DNA of 64,000 nucleotides from Mycosarcoma maydis (Eukaryota > Basidiomycota > Ustilaginomycetes > Ustilaginales). Positions 1 to 11,037 of the stretch are shown one piece after another. The stretch lies in assembly GCF_000328475.2 (NCBI RefSeq), contig NC_026478.1, forward strand, positions 1,116,001 to 1,180,000, read 5' to 3'. Position 1 is the first letter of the stretch. Every line of letters starts with the position of its first letter. Below the pieces are notes generated by a model, which was not told the origin of the DNA, ran no database searches, and saw only the letters and a program-made list of their open reading frames with translations. The position numbers and the translations under genes were made by a program.

Positions 1-125
1 ACCAGATGAACACGTCGTTGCCAAGCCAGCCTCAAAATGTGTTGGATGACCTGCAGGAGGCGAGTGTGCAGGCACCACATCACACTCACAGACTGAGCTG
101 CAAGCTGCCACGGACGAGTAACGCA

Positions 126-160
126 CAAATCACGAATCTGTACTTACAAATCACGAATGC
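126..160. repeat. two copies of the TCACGAAT spacer motif upstream of the first gene
   Basis: The 10-mer AATCACGAAT occurs twice about 22 bp apart, 100-130 bp before the proposed aldolase ATG. It belongs to the dispersed ATTCGTGA/TCACGAAT family seen in many spacers of this window. Its position would suit a promoter or 5' leader, but no function can be read from the sequence. Confidence 0.6.
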
Positions 161-255
161 AGTGCCCAATCTCTTTAATCACATCTGCCCCTCGCTCAAA
201 GCAACTACCTTTCTGGCCACGACAGCCTTTCCATCACTCATACAGACCCCTCAAC

Positions 256-1335
256 ATGTCGCCTCCGGCTGCCACTGAAAATATCTGCTCTACAAAGCCT
301 GCCGCTAAGGGTGTTCAGAGAGGGGCACCTAAGTTCAAGTTTCCCAAAGTGAGTCTCGCGGCCGTCTGACGCTTTACGGCCTCATCACGTTTTGGTTCGG
401 ATAGCGACGCGCGTGTTGCTGAACCAGATCGACCTTTTCGCATCTTGTACAGCCCATCTCTTACGATACAGTCGAAGATGAGCGACGCGGTCGCAAGGAG
501 CGACTTGCACAGGCATTTCGAGTGTTTGGCATGCTTGGCTTCGATGAGGGTGTTGCTGGTCACTTGACTTTCCGTGACCCCATTCTCAAGGACCATTTCT
601 GGGTTAATCCCTTCGGTGTGCCCTTTCGACACATGACTGTTTCGGATCTGTTGCTCATCGCTCCTGATGGTAGCATTGTCGACGGCGGTCGTCCTGAAAG
701 GATGGTTTACAACCAAGCTGCCTTTGCAATTCACCACGCCATTCACACAGCTCGACCCGACTTGGATGCCGCCTGTCACTCGCACTCTATGTATGGCAAG
801 GCATTCTCTACGCTAGGGAGGAACAGTAAGTGCTTTTGACTGTTGGTGCACGCGGCCCTCTTGATAGGCATGTTCGAATGAGCCGAGGCTGATGTATCCT
901 CCCACTCCCGCTCAATGTGTGTGTCAAACTCAAACAGTCGAAATCACAACACAGGACAGCTGCGCTTTGTACAATCAGTGTGCCCTCTACGAAAATTTTG
1001 GCGGTGTCGTACTTGCTGACGAGGAGGGCGACAATATCGCCAAGGCACTCGGTGACAAGAACCGTGCGCTTATCCTGCAAAACCACGGCATTCTCTCCGC
1101 TGGCACCTCGATTGAGGCCGCGGTGGGCTTCTTCATTCTGCTCGAAAAGCACTGCCAAGTGATGCTACTCTCGGAGCCTGCTGCAGCTGCTAGAGGCACT
1201 AGGCCCATCGTCATCGGTCATGAAGAGGCCGAGTTCACTTGTCGACAGATTGGATCCGATCAGGCCCTCGCGTTCCAAGCTTCGGTCTACTTTGACACCA
1301 TTGCGCGCCTCGACAAGGGTGCATGGAAGGCGTAA
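256..1335 (+). CDS. class II aldolase/adducin-domain protein, three exons
   Basis: Proposed exons are 256-348, 453-825 and 938-1335, joined by GT-AG introns of 104 and 112 bp, giving 287 residues. The start is the first ATG in a frame that splices cleanly; the spliced protein runs through the join as FPKPISYDTVEDER. The domain is a class II aldolase/adducin fold (FucA/AraD family). The zinc-ligand motif CHSH has its histidines at residues 140 and 142, and a third histidine lies in QNHGIL at about residue 205. Fungal cytosolic relatives (S. pombe Mug14 type) mostly lack a proven substrate, so no reaction is assigned. The last codons read GAWKA-stop, but the stop overlaps a possible donor (GTAAGC at 1332); splicing to 1384 would add about 28 residues, so the C-terminus is uncertain. 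Confidence 0.85.
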
Positions 1336-2391
1336 GCATCCTGCTTCCTTCTGAATTGTACTTTTGATGTCTCTGCAATCCAGATTTTCCCATGCTCGTG
1401 ACTGTGTCCAAAAGGGCATACATGAGGGTGAGGCAAGAGGCAAGGGGCACGGGGCACGAGGGCATTGAAACCGTGTTATGTCGACACTCTACACACTCAC
1501 TGCGAGCACGCAGCCGCGTTTTCCACCCTAAGTTCTTCACGATTCGTGATTGTGATTCGTGATTCGTGTTTGGCGCTCAACGACCAAAAATCGTGAGGTG
1601 AGTTCGTCGAGGCGTTCAGACCACCATCAAACACGACCGAGTTTGGATGGGAATTGTGAATTTTCTCGAGCAGACGAGCGGTGATAAAGGCTCAAAATGC
1701 AGCAAGCACGTAACTGCAGGTCTGATCCTCGCTCTGGTTCGTGTTCAATTAACTTAACTAGTCGTGAGTGATTCTCAGAGCCATTTTCTTAAAACTCACC
1801 GTGACTCACCACTGTCTTCGAGCTTTGGCTGATCGTCCCGTTCAGTCACGAGGGTCTCTTTGTGTCGATTTCTGGCGCCCTTTAGCCTCTTGCCTTGCTA
1901 GCAATCACGTTTGCACCGCTCAGTCATCTACGTCCCACAGCTATGCTCCTCCTTCCTTTCGAAGCAGCCCCCCTTCCCGTCTCATGACGCTGCACCCATC
2001 AACTACACGAGCTTCAGCACATCCGGTCTACAGGCGACGTTCCAGTTCCGTCCTATCATCGCCGGCTGCCTGCGTTCAACTGTTCACAACTACTTTACGC
2101 AGCTGCTATTCCCTTGGCATTCCTTCGCCGCCTTCATTGTCGCGTTGCCACCATAATAGAAGCTTTTCTACCTTTCGTCTCTCAACACTCGCATCAAATC
2201 TCGCCATCTTCGTCTCCATCACCTAATCACGGCTTCCGAAGCGCCGGGCTCTGCCTCTGTCAAACCGTTTCGGCTTGCTACATCCCACACTCGCAGCTGG
2301 GATCCGCGAATTGCTGATTCCACCCGACCCCAGCACTGATTCGCCTTCACCGCCGCAGCTCTCACCTTTTCATTTCCACCACTCACACAGT
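1336..2391. other. spacer and CT-rich leader, no gene seen
   Basis: It contains a tight cluster of the ATTCGTGA motif at 1535-1570 (four overlapping copies), then a long C/T-rich stretch from about 1790 to 2390. That stretch looks like the promoter and 5' leader of the downstream PHD gene. Short ORFs here show no family resemblance and are probably chance. Confidence 0.55.
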
Positions 2392-5223
2392 ATGGCCGGC
2401 AAGGCCAGCAAGTCTGGTTACACGGAGCCAGAACCGTCCGCTACCGAGCCGCCATCCACAGCTGCGCCCGATCTCAGCTCTGGCAACGCAGACCCTGCTC
2501 TCAAGGCCGAAGACATTGAAGCGCTTGCCAACGAAGCACACGCAACGTCTCCTCAACCCGAGACTGTGGCCTCCACCGCAACCAAGCCATCAGCTGCAGA
2601 CGCAGCTCAGGATGATTCCGTCTCTCGCGGCTCTTCCGAGTCTGATGACAAGGCTGTCACTTCTCCTCCTTCCAAAAAGGTCAACGGTAGATTCAAGAAG
2701 GGCAGCAAGAACTCTCGTGGCAAGTTGGCTAGCTCAAAGCGCAGCAGCGAGGAGAATGACACGAACGGCCACGACGACGCCGCCGCCGCGGATGCCTCTG
2801 AAGAGGCTCACCAACCACCCGGCATCACCGATGCCACCACCGAAGCAAATGAAAGTGACGTGCCTAGTGTGATCAATCAATCCGCCGAAGTCATGGAGGC
2901 CGATGGTCTCCAAGCTGCTGATGCGGAGCCAAGTACAGACTCTGTTGACAGCAGCGCTCAAGCAAAGAGCATCACTACCATCAAAGAGCTCTCACAGCTC
3001 GGACTCAGTTCCTTTGGTGACGGCGCTGAGGATGATATTGTGGGACCCCGTCGCTCCCGCCGTGGCCCAGGAATCTCGCCGGATCCGAAAGCGCGCGTTC
3101 TGAAAACCGAGCCCGATCTCGATGCAAACACATTACAGCGCGAAACAACACCGGCTGGAGACGATGCAGCTGAGGATGCCGCACTGGCAGCCCAAGGTGA
3201 TGCCATTCATGCCACGCCATTGGAACAAGACACCAAAGCAGAAGTCGAGGACCCAATAGCACTAAAAGAGGTAGCTACGGAGGCTCAAACAGATGGAGAG
3301 CTCGAATTCGAGGACGAACGACAGAACGCGTCTGCCGACGAAGCCAAGCCAGAGTCGAAAATACTGACAGCATCAAACGAAGACGATGGCGAAGGCATCG
3401 ACGCCAACTATGCAAACGCCGATGACCACGATGGCGATCTGGGCGGCGAGGAGGCTGGTGACGAGGGCGTTACGCGATGTGTCTGCGGTAGCGCCGATGA
3501 GAACGTTGGCCTGATGATCCAATGCGAAACTTGCAAGTGCTGGCAGCACTGCGTCTGCATGGGCATGCAGGTCGAAGAAGACTGCCCCGACGTCTACTAT
3601 TGCGAGCAATGTCGCCCCGAACTCCACATTCCGCTGCTGCGTTCGCTCGGCCTGCTCCCCAAGGCTTCAAAGAAGGGCACGGGCAAAGGCGGCACGAAGT
3701 ACTCGGCGCGTGAGCTTAAGGAAGCCAAAGAGGCGATTGCTCTGCTGGCGCAAGAGAACGCACGCAGACAACAAGCTGCTGAGGCTGCTGTCGCCTTCAG
3801 CTCACGTGACAGGAAGGCAAGCCACCACACGCGCAGCGATGCATCCAAGGAGGTCCCAAAGAGCCCAAAGAGACGCAGTACGATGAACAGCCGTGATTCC
3901 GCATATGGCGGCTGGGAGCCGATCCCACCTGGCCTTCTCGCGGACGGCGAGGTCTGGGATGGTGTAGATGACAAGAAGGGCGGCAAGAAACGCAAGCGCG
4001 GTCTACCAGAAGACCACCTGGACAGCGCTGCCGGAACCCCGGAGGCGGGTGAAGGCGCTGCCGATGCTACTTCTGCTTCTGATGCATCAAAGCGACGTCG
4101 CGTAAGCGCAGGAGCCGCCCTGGACCAAGATGGTGATGCTGAGATGGACGAAGATGAAATGTCTGGGGCTGTGGACCATACAGTCGCCGTGTCGCGCGAC
4201 AAAAGCAGCAAGAAAAAGAAGGGCAACAACCAGTATACAGTGCGTGAAGCCTCGGTCGCTCATGATGCCTCTGCATCCAAGCCTCGCCATCCAAACCAGT
4301 ACACGTATCGCAACAAGGATCGCAACGGAGCAGCGACTGGTGCTCCGAACGGCCAGAAGACAGGCTCGAGCTCAACATCAAACCTCACCTCGCATTCACC
4401 GAGTCCTAGCCCAAGCAAAGGGCGCGCAGAGCATGCACGTCGTGCAGCTGCGAGGGACGCTGGAAGTCAAGTGGGCACGCCTGCTCCGGGAGAGTCTGGC
4501 TATGCAGGGCGCAGTGGGCATGGTACTGCAGCAACGCAATGGTCCCTCCCCGAGCATCTCACGCATCTGGCTTACTTACTCCCGCAAGCAGGCGGCTCTC
4601 GACAAGACTCATCCAGGTCTTCCGGCCCCGCCGGAGAGAGTGGATTGGCAAACGGCAGCACATCTGCTAGCAAAAAAGGATCGGTGTCTGCGAGTGGACA
4701 GACAAGTTCGGTGCCCTCCCCACCGGCAGGTGCATCGTTTCCAACTCCTTTCCAGGTATTTTCTTCGATCGAGTCTTCCACCAAAGTGCGCTTCCCCAGT
4801 CGTCGAATGACGATGGGTGAGATGCGAAAGCGAGTGCGCAACATTGGCGAGTACGTGACGCGAAGCCAGATCGAGGCGGTGGAGCGTGAGAAACGCATGA
4901 AACTGCTCGGCATTGTGCCTGTGTATATGGACGAGACGGACGAGGACGCCGAGGATGGAGCTGAGGCGATGCACCGCGATGTCAAGAATGCCGATGCTGT
5001 CAACGCGGGCGGAATGACTACGGAGCAGCACGCCAACCTGATGGATGGAAACGCGGAAGCGACAAAGGCAGAGGCACAAGCGAGGTTGGCCAAGCTGCCG
5101 CTGAGCATGCGCTTAATGGAGGAGTTGACACGAGAGCTCATTCACTTCCAGCGGAAGTTTGGTGTGGGCCCGGGCAGCTACGGCAGCCTTGGCGTTTCGC
5201 ACCAGTCTACGACGGTTATTTGA
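2392..5223 (+). CDS. cti6: Cti6-like PHD-finger protein (Rpd3L histone deacetylase complex)
   Basis: This is an intronless 943-residue protein. The open frame extends upstream to 2275, but the ATG at 2392 (MAGKASKSGY) follows a leader-like CT-rich stretch and is preferred. Residues 1-350 are acidic, Ala/Glu/Asp-rich and disordered. A single Cys4-His-Cys3 PHD finger lies at about 361-408, opening TRCVCG and closing YYCEQC. Basic segments follow (KKGGKKRKRG near 525). The conserved C-terminus begins near 797 (RFPSRRMTMGEMRKRV) and ends with LPLSMRLMEELTREL. A PHD finger combined with this C-terminal block is the pattern of yeast Cti6, a Rpd3L subunit whose finger reads histone H3 tails and which links to Tup1-Cyc8. 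Nuclear location and the HDAC role are inferred from the family. Confidence 0.75.
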   Translation: MAGKASKSGYTEPEPSATEPPSTAAPDLSSGNADPALKAEDIEALANEAHATSPQPETVASTATKPSAADAAQDDSVSRGSSESDDKAVTSPPSKKVNGRFKKGSKNSRGKLASSKRSSEENDTNGHDDAAAADASEEAHQPPGITDATTEANESDVPSVINQSAEVMEADGLQAADAEPSTDSVDSSAQAKSITTIKELSQLGLSSFGDGAEDDIVGPRRSRRGPGISPDPKARVLKTEPDLDANTLQRETTPAGDDAAEDAALAAQGDAIHATPLEQDTKAEVEDPIALKEVATEAQTDGELEFEDERQNASADEAKPESKILTASNEDDGEGIDANYANADDHDGDLGGEEAGDEGVTRCVCGSADENVGLMIQCETCKCWQHCVCMGMQVEEDCPDVYYCEQCRPELHIPLLRSLGLLPKASKKGTGKGGTKYSARELKEAKEAIALLAQENARRQQAAEAAVAFSSRDRKASHHTRSDASKEVPKSPKRRSTMNSRDSAYGGWEPIPPGLLADGEVWDGVDDKKGGKKRKRGLPEDHLDSAAGTPEAGEGAADATSASDASKRRRVSAGAALDQDGDAEMDEDEMSGAVDHTVAVSRDKSSKKKKGNNQYTVREASVAHDASASKPRHPNQYTYRNKDRNGAATGAPNGQKTGSSSTSNLTSHSPSPSPSKGRAEHARRAAARDAGSQVGTPAPGESGYAGRSGHGTAATQWSLPEHLTHLAYLLPQAGGSRQDSSRSSGPAGESGLANGSTSASKKGSVSASGQTSSVPSPPAGASFPTPFQVFSSIESSTKVRFPSRRMTMGEMRKRVRNIGEYVTRSQIEAVEREKRMKLLGIVPVYMDETDEDAEDGAEAMHRDVKNADAVNAGGMTTEQHANLMDGNAEATKAEAQARLAKLPLSMRLMEELTRELIHFQRKFGVGPGSYGSLGVSHQSTTVI

Positions 5224-6933
5224 CAAATCATTGGCCTGCCTTGTTGCTCTGTTTGTACTCTTCACTTGTCATACGATTAATTAATTGTAGAGTTCTTGTG
5301 TCTCTTGAAGGGCGATCGTGGTGTTTTGATACGCATACGAACCATCCCAGCTCTTTGCAGGGCAGGTCCCGGTGAGCTTCTTTTCGGTCTGAGCACGAAC
5401 GCGCGGATTTGACGGTGTTTGTAAGTACGTGCGAGGCAACAAGCGGATCCACTTAATGCCTACCTTGGGGCTTCGAGAGTGGCGAAACAGTCGTGAGTCA
5501 CGAGTGTCGTGATTTTGGAGATGGATTTGTTTGGGTCTGTGCAATCAGTCCTCCTCCATTTGTTGCACAGGAGAGCGCCAAAAACTTACAGTTCATTGAA
5601 GTGCAAGCTGTACAGTGGTTATTGGCGGTCGTCTAGTATCAATGTACTGAGTGACTGTAGGCTGACATCTCACGGAGAATAGATAGCCACTTGGGTGCGC
5701 ACGGCGGATTCATAACCTTGTTGTTGTCCACCTGCGACAGGTGAGCAAGTTAGCACTCGTGACTGAGACGATTCGATCAGGAAGTGTGAATTTTTCCTTT
5801 TCTACGTTTCTTCCGTCTCTGGTTCAAATCCAGCTTCCCAGGCACGATGTGCCTTCTTCGCTGACCACACAAACGCGAGCTTATAGCAGCGTTGGCTGTG
5901 TCGATTCTGCGAAAGCGACAGTCAGCCAACTCACACTGATTTGGGTTACAATCGTGAGTAATTCAGGAAGCGGGAGCAGCTACGCGCAATACCAGCTTTT
6001 GGCTTGAATATTCACGATTCGTGATTTGTGATTCGCGATTGTGATTGCCAGACCCGCGCTGGGGCTTCGAATCACGAATCTGTCTTTTTGCCATTATTCG
6101 TGATATTCACGATTTGGTGGTTCAGAATCGTGAATCACGGAATATCACTTTGAAGCTCTCCCTCACTCTCCTCTGCTTTGGTCCACATCGTTATCCGTCG
6201 CACCGCTTTCTCCGTTCGATTCGTGTTTCACTTTGATTGAACTGCTCGCTTCTCTCGACTTTGGCCGCTTTTGCCTCTCTTTCGATTCCCCAACTCACAC
6301 TTTCCCTTGACACCATTTAGTGGTATCATTCATCGTTCCCTCCCCTTTCCTCTCAGAATAGCAATCACGAATCACGATTCTCGCTCCATTCACGATTCGG
6401 AATTCCGAACAGCATTCGATGTTACATTCGTGATTTCCCTCAACAGCTCCCCCGGACGCCTACCTCGTGACGGGTTTATTACCAAACACCTGTTTTGGAC
6501 GTGGACACACACAACGCACGACGGGAGCAATAAATACGCTATCCACTTTTAACTCTTCACGAAAAACACTCAACACCCCCTCACCTTTGTACTTCAGGGT
6601 GCAGTGTCTCGAGCGGACACATCACGCACGACTCCGCCGCGGCAGTTGGCACAATTCCATTTGTGATTGTCCCTCTTCTTCGCGACCAGATAGCCAGCAT
6701 ACAGTACGTGCCGAATGCACACTAACTTCTCGTCACTCACAACTCGCAACTGACGCAACAGATTCCGTCGATCGCTTCCAAATCGCAACGAAACACTTCA
6801 AGTCCCCATTGCATCAAGGCTTTGACAGCTCAACATCCAAGTAGCACGGTCCTCGTCCACCTGCCTACCATCCCGCCCTGGGTAACCCATCCTCATGGTT
6901 TGACACGGTCCGTCAGCTTACTCTCCGATCGAC
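5224..6933. other. 1.7-kb spacer rich in the ATTCGTGA motif
   Basis: No convincing gene was seen. Motif copies lie at 5491-5515 (variant GTCGTGAGTCACGAG), 6008-6049, 6069-6081, 6094-6147 and 6359-6441. An A/T-rich stretch at 6526-6537 (AGCAATAAATAC) could be TATA-like. The last 400 bp are C/T- and CA-rich, like leaders of other genes in the window, and probably hold the SET-gene promoter. Confidence 0.5.
6008..6441. repeat. cluster of ATTCGTGA/TCACGAAT motifs
   Basis: About ten copies in both orientations lie within 430 bp, for example 6008-6049, 6094-6147 and 6361-6400. Adjacent copies often form small inverted repeats, TTCACGATTCGTGAT being typical. The cluster sits 500-900 bp upstream of the SET-domain gene. 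Confidence 0.75.
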
Positions 6934-9900
6934 ATGGCTCCCGTACGCAGACTGGCTCGCGCGAGCTCATCAGCCTCAGTCAGCTCTTCGCCTGCGAACT
7001 TGCCAACTCCAACCCTTTCAGGACCGCAGCTTCAGTCGACATCAAATGCAGAACCGCGCATCTCAGTGCACCAGACGCCCACAGCAGCACCACGCGTTCT
7101 CCAACATCCTTCCACTTCGCCATCCAAGCCGCATGGCAGCAACTCGTTTGACGCACCTATAATACTATCTGACACTGAGACCGACAATGGCACCGCCGGC
7201 ATTGTACAGCATACAGGCAGCTCGGACGACGACATGACCGCACCACACCGCACAGCTGGTGTGGACAACGGAAAGGCGCAGCGCCTTTCGCTGCTCTTCC
7301 CTGCCATTACCGACAATCACCAAGACGAAAGTCGTTCTTCTACCACCCTGGACCGCTCGTATGCTACCTCCTTGAACAGCGAAGTCAATCTCATTTCCGA
7401 TGGCAGCCTTTCCTCGCTTAGCTCCATCGATTCGGATAGCGATGTAACCGATGACTCCGATAACAAGAGCATCGCAGCAGCTATCAGCTCTCTCAGAAGT
7501 ACGCCCCGTCAAACGCACAACAAAACGCCAGCATTGTTGTCCAAGCGAGGTACTGAAGCTACTCCAGAGGCCACGGCTAGCTCATCGTCCTCGTCTTCCA
7601 CTCCTAGCCGCAGGTCAGCTCGCATCGTTTCATCTGGATCAAGCATCCAAAAAGCCCTGCAGAGGAGGGACGACCTCGATGCGAAACTCCTGGCCAGTCC
7701 CCTGCGACGCAAGCCTGACTCTCCTGAGGCACCGCCGCCGCCCAGAAGGGCGGTTGGAAGGCCTCGAAAATCGGTCCAACCAGTCCCTGCGCAGTCATCC
7801 GCCGCTCGCCTGTCCACATCACCGGCAGTTCTCCCTTCGTCAGTGCAGAACTTGGCATCCCCTTCCTCAACACGACGCAGTGCACGGCTTTCATTGCCTT
7901 TTCCCATGGCTCCAAATTCGGAATACCCGGCCTCTAAGGATGCGTCTCAATCACCGCGAAGAGAAGCTGAGCTTGGTCCCCGGCCAGAGTTGAGGCCCGG
8001 CAAACACTCTCGAAAGTTTGCGGAGGCAAGCGATAAATCCAAACCGGTCATCACACTACAACCATTTTCAGATTCCGTGACCTTTTCAGCCTCAGTAGGC
8101 TCAGCTATTTCGAATGGCCCGGTTGGGAACAGTCCTGCGGTCACGAGCGATGCTCAGAGCATCCCGACCCTCCCTGTCGAGCGCTCTCGGGGTCGACCAA
8201 GAAAGTCTCAACCTGGTTTACCAACTTTCCCACAAACCCCCGCGGCATTGACCGCAGAACGCGAGCAACCTGCCTTGGTCACCCGCCTTCGCAAAAGAAA
8301 CTTATCAACAGCCGGCATGACTGCGAAATCAGAGTCGCTGGCCGTTGACGAGCAGCAGGAAGATTCAGATTTCCCTCCGCGCAAGCGAGGAAGGCCTGCA
8401 CGCTCAAGCACCAGTGCCACGGATAGGACCGCAGGCGAACCACTCTCCACCGCGTCTGGGCAAACTTTGCACGGCCGCACCCCTCTTCGGATTGATGTCA
8501 TCGATCTGCTCGATGATGATCTGAGCGAGCTGAGTGACGCTAGCGACATGTCGCTCAACTCTTCGCAGCCTCATCAATCTGCCTCGCAGTCTATTCAGTC
8601 TGGAGAATCACACCGGCAACGACCGCCGCAGGCAAGCACGTTGCCGTCCAAAAAGTTGAAGCGAGCTAGCAAACAAAATAAGGATGGCAAAATTTATCAC
8701 TACACGGGTCTGTACGCCGGCGAAGCCGACGCTGTGGCTTCGACATCCTCTCTTTACCCAGACGCCTCGCAAAGCACCCTCTTGCCGTACCCCATCCATT
8801 TCGGGGCCAAGCTGCTCACCGAGGAACGCGACTTTTGTCTACCGTATCCGATCCACCAAACCATGGATCAGCTCCGCGATCGTGTCAACGCTAAGCGAAA
8901 GCCGCCGCGCTATCAACAGATCAACAAGAACAAGTATGTAACGCGGGCCAAGCTGCAGGGAGAAGTGCCGCTCTGCAATTGCAAGCCAGGGAGCGGATGC
9001 GGCCACGACTGTATCAACCGCATGCTCATGTTCATCTGCGATCCGAAAACGTGTCCGAGTGCAAGCAATTGCACCAACATCAGCCTTGGACGTCGACCCC
9101 ATGTCAAGACCGCAGTGGCATACTATGGTCGCCGTGGTTTTGGTCTCAAGACGCTCGAGGCTATCAAAAGGGATGATTTTATCGATGAGTATCGCGGCGA
9201 AGTTATCAACCTCAGCGAAGCAGCCAAACGCGTTACTGAGGAGTATAAGGCTACCGGTAACTACTATCTGTTGGACTACGACTCGGCTGCGGGCGAGCTG
9301 CTGGACGGTGGCCGTAAAGGCAATATCACTCGCTTCGCCAACCACTCGTGCGACCCCAACTGCCGCATCGAGAAATTTATCATCTGCGGCACCGACGAGG
9401 CGCTTTCTGCAGAGTTCCAGATCGGCCTCTTTGCCAATCGCGATATTGCCGCGGGCGAGGAGCTGACCTACAATTATGGTTGGGCTGCCTTCCAGCCTCG
9501 AGATATTACAGGAGCTCCAACAGCGCAGGTGCCGACCGAGCAATGTCTGTGTGGAGCTGCCAACTGCTCTGGCATCCTCGGTGGCAAGAAGGCTCCAGTG
9601 AGTAAGTCGGCAGCGGATGCTGTCGCCGCCAACACACGCAAAAAGACGGGCAAGGGGCGCGGCAAGCGCAAAAGCAAAGGCAAAGTAAGCAAGTCGACTC
9701 AGAGTTCGCGCATCCATTTGACTTCCATGGCGCCTTTGCTCAGTGCGTCTCGACTATCCGCAGCCGCAATACCGAGCTCAGCACTTTCGAGTGTTGAGGC
9801 AGCACGAAATTTGCGGAAGCGCGAAGATGCTCAGACCCGCCGGAACGCGATCAGCAAGATCACCATCAAGCGCCGCGAGCGCTCGGGACGCTCGGCAGGC

Positions 9901-11037
9901 GACGCAAGCTCGTCTACATCTGCATCGGTCACAGACAGCTCGGTTGAGCCAGTGACTGAAACATGGACGAAACAGATTTCTGTTCCAGGCGGAAAGAATG
10001 GGCAGCAGATACCCAGATCGAGAGCCGCTAAAGCTGTTCATGCCACGAAAAGTAGACAAGCGCCTCGGGATCCTATCTCATCTTTCTCGCAAGTAATCGA
10101 TCTGACGGGAGAGCACGCAACACCCTCGCCTATCGAAGCAATTTCTCCGAAAGAAGCAAGCAGCACATCCACGTCAGTACAATTTACTGGTCCAACGGAT
10201 GCGGATCAGGCGGCGCTGGGTGGTGATGTTCTTTCCAGCTCCGCGAGCAGGGTCTTCCCACAGCTGCCCTTGCCGAAACGAATCAACATCAAGAAGCCGG
10301 GAGGCGGCTTTGGGGCAATGGCAGCGCGAGGCACCAAAGATCGCAGGTGGCTAACAGCCGAAGCGCCCTCATCGGACAACGATGACAGCTCATCAATTCG
10401 ATGCGACTCGGCAGAGTACCCTTCTGATATCCTTAAAGAAGATGACGAAGCTCAGCTACAAGACAGTTCGGGAAAGGTCCCCGGCAAAAAACGCCGCGGT
10501 CGACATAAGCTGCAATTAAGCGCTGAAGAGATGGCACGGCGAGCCGTCGAACGTCGTGCCCGGAACGCTTTCCTCGCACGTAAGCGTCGTGCGTCAAAGC
10601 GGGGCATTGTGGTAATGGACCCGTCGCACCATCCTCTGAAGAAGATTAGTATACAATGCACTGCGGCTCCCGAGAACACATATATCCCAGATCTGCCTTC
10701 GTCGCTCGTAACGTTGGGCATGACGATAGCAGATGCACGTCGAGCACGAAACGCGTTCCTTGCGCGTGTGCGAAGGGCGATCAAGCGAGGGTTCCCCAAG
10801 GATGCGGCTATCAAAATGGCGGCTAAGCCGTTGCCGGGAGATCCTGAACGAGACACACCGGTCATGAAGGCACAACGAGCTTACATGGAACAGCTTGAGC
10901 GCGAGGCTGCCGACGAAGTAACGGATTCTTCGCAAAATGGTCATGGATCAAGCGGTTCAGTAAGCGCGTCGAACTCATCAGTCGCAGCCGAAGATGATGA
11001 TTGGGAAGATGAACCGAGGTGGGCGGCTGCGCTTTGA
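6934..11037 (+). CDS. ASH1-like histone-lysine methyltransferase (AWS-SET-postSET)
   Basis: An intronless 1367-residue protein. The N-terminal half is disordered and Ser-rich, with AT-hook-like motifs: GRPRK at 275 and 420, and KRGRPAR at 484. A Cys-rich AWS/pre-SET segment starts near C681 (CNCKPGSGCGHDC). The SET domain follows, with the cofactor-binding NHSC at 803-806 and ELTYNYGW (catalytic-type Tyr846). The post-SET cysteines are C871, C873 and C878. AWS-SET-postSET with no visible WW or SRI domain fits ASH1-type H3K36 methyltransferases better than Set2, whose SET domain lies near the N-terminus. The C-terminal 450 residues are basic and carry a duplicated 17-residue motif (1208-1224 and 1270-1286). 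Function is inferred from family; H3K36 specificity cannot be read from sequence alone. Confidence 0.85.
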   Translation: MAPVRRLARASSSASVSSSPANLPTPTLSGPQLQSTSNAEPRISVHQTPTAAPRVLQHPSTSPSKPHGSNSFDAPIILSDTETDNGTAGIVQHTGSSDDDMTAPHRTAGVDNGKAQRLSLLFPAITDNHQDESRSSTTLDRSYATSLNSEVNLISDGSLSSLSSIDSDSDVTDDSDNKSIAAAISSLRSTPRQTHNKTPALLSKRGTEATPEATASSSSSSSTPSRRSARIVSSGSSIQKALQRRDDLDAKLLASPLRRKPDSPEAPPPPRRAVGRPRKSVQPVPAQSSAARLSTSPAVLPSSVQNLASPSSTRRSARLSLPFPMAPNSEYPASKDASQSPRREAELGPRPELRPGKHSRKFAEASDKSKPVITLQPFSDSVTFSASVGSAISNGPVGNSPAVTSDAQSIPTLPVERSRGRPRKSQPGLPTFPQTPAALTAEREQPALVTRLRKRNLSTAGMTAKSESLAVDEQQEDSDFPPRKRGRPARSSTSATDRTAGEPLSTASGQTLHGRTPLRIDVIDLLDDDLSELSDASDMSLNSSQPHQSASQSIQSGESHRQRPPQASTLPSKKLKRASKQNKDGKIYHYTGLYAGEADAVASTSSLYPDASQSTLLPYPIHFGAKLLTEERDFCLPYPIHQTMDQLRDRVNAKRKPPRYQQINKNKYVTRAKLQGEVPLCNCKPGSGCGHDCINRMLMFICDPKTCPSASNCTNISLGRRPHVKTAVAYYGRRGFGLKTLEAIKRDDFIDEYRGEVINLSEAAKRVTEEYKATGNYYLLDYDSAAGELLDGGRKGNITRFANHSCDPNCRIEKFIICGTDEALSAEFQIGLFANRDIAAGEELTYNYGWAAFQPRDITGAPTAQVPTEQCLCGAANCSGILGGKKAPVSKSAADAVAANTRKKTGKGRGKRKSKGKVSKSTQSSRIHLTSMAPLLSASRLSAAAIPSSALSSVEAARNLRKREDAQTRRNAISKITIKRRERSGRSAGDASSSTSASVTDSSVEPVTETWTKQISVPGGKNGQQIPRSRAAKAVHATKSRQAPRDPISSFSQVIDLTGEHATPSPIEAISPKEASSTSTSVQFTGPTDADQAALGGDVLSSSASRVFPQLPLPKRINIKKPGGGFGAMAARGTKDRRWLTAEAPSSDNDDSSSIRCDSAEYPSDILKEDDEAQLQDSSGKVPGKKRRGRHKLQLSAEEMARRAVERRARNAFLARKRRASKRGIVVMDPSHHPLKKISIQCTAAPENTYIPDLPSSLVTLGMTIADARRARNAFLARVRRAIKRGFPKDAAIKMAAKPLPGDPERDTPVMKAQRAYMEQLEREAADEVTDSSQNGHGSSGSVSASNSSVAAEDDDWEDEPRWAAAL

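Noticed and set aside
5817..5850. T-arm-like sequence (CTGGTTCAAATCCAG), possible tRNA
   Set aside because: No matching acceptor strand, D arm or anticodon arm could be found upstream in either orientation, so it is not a tRNA.
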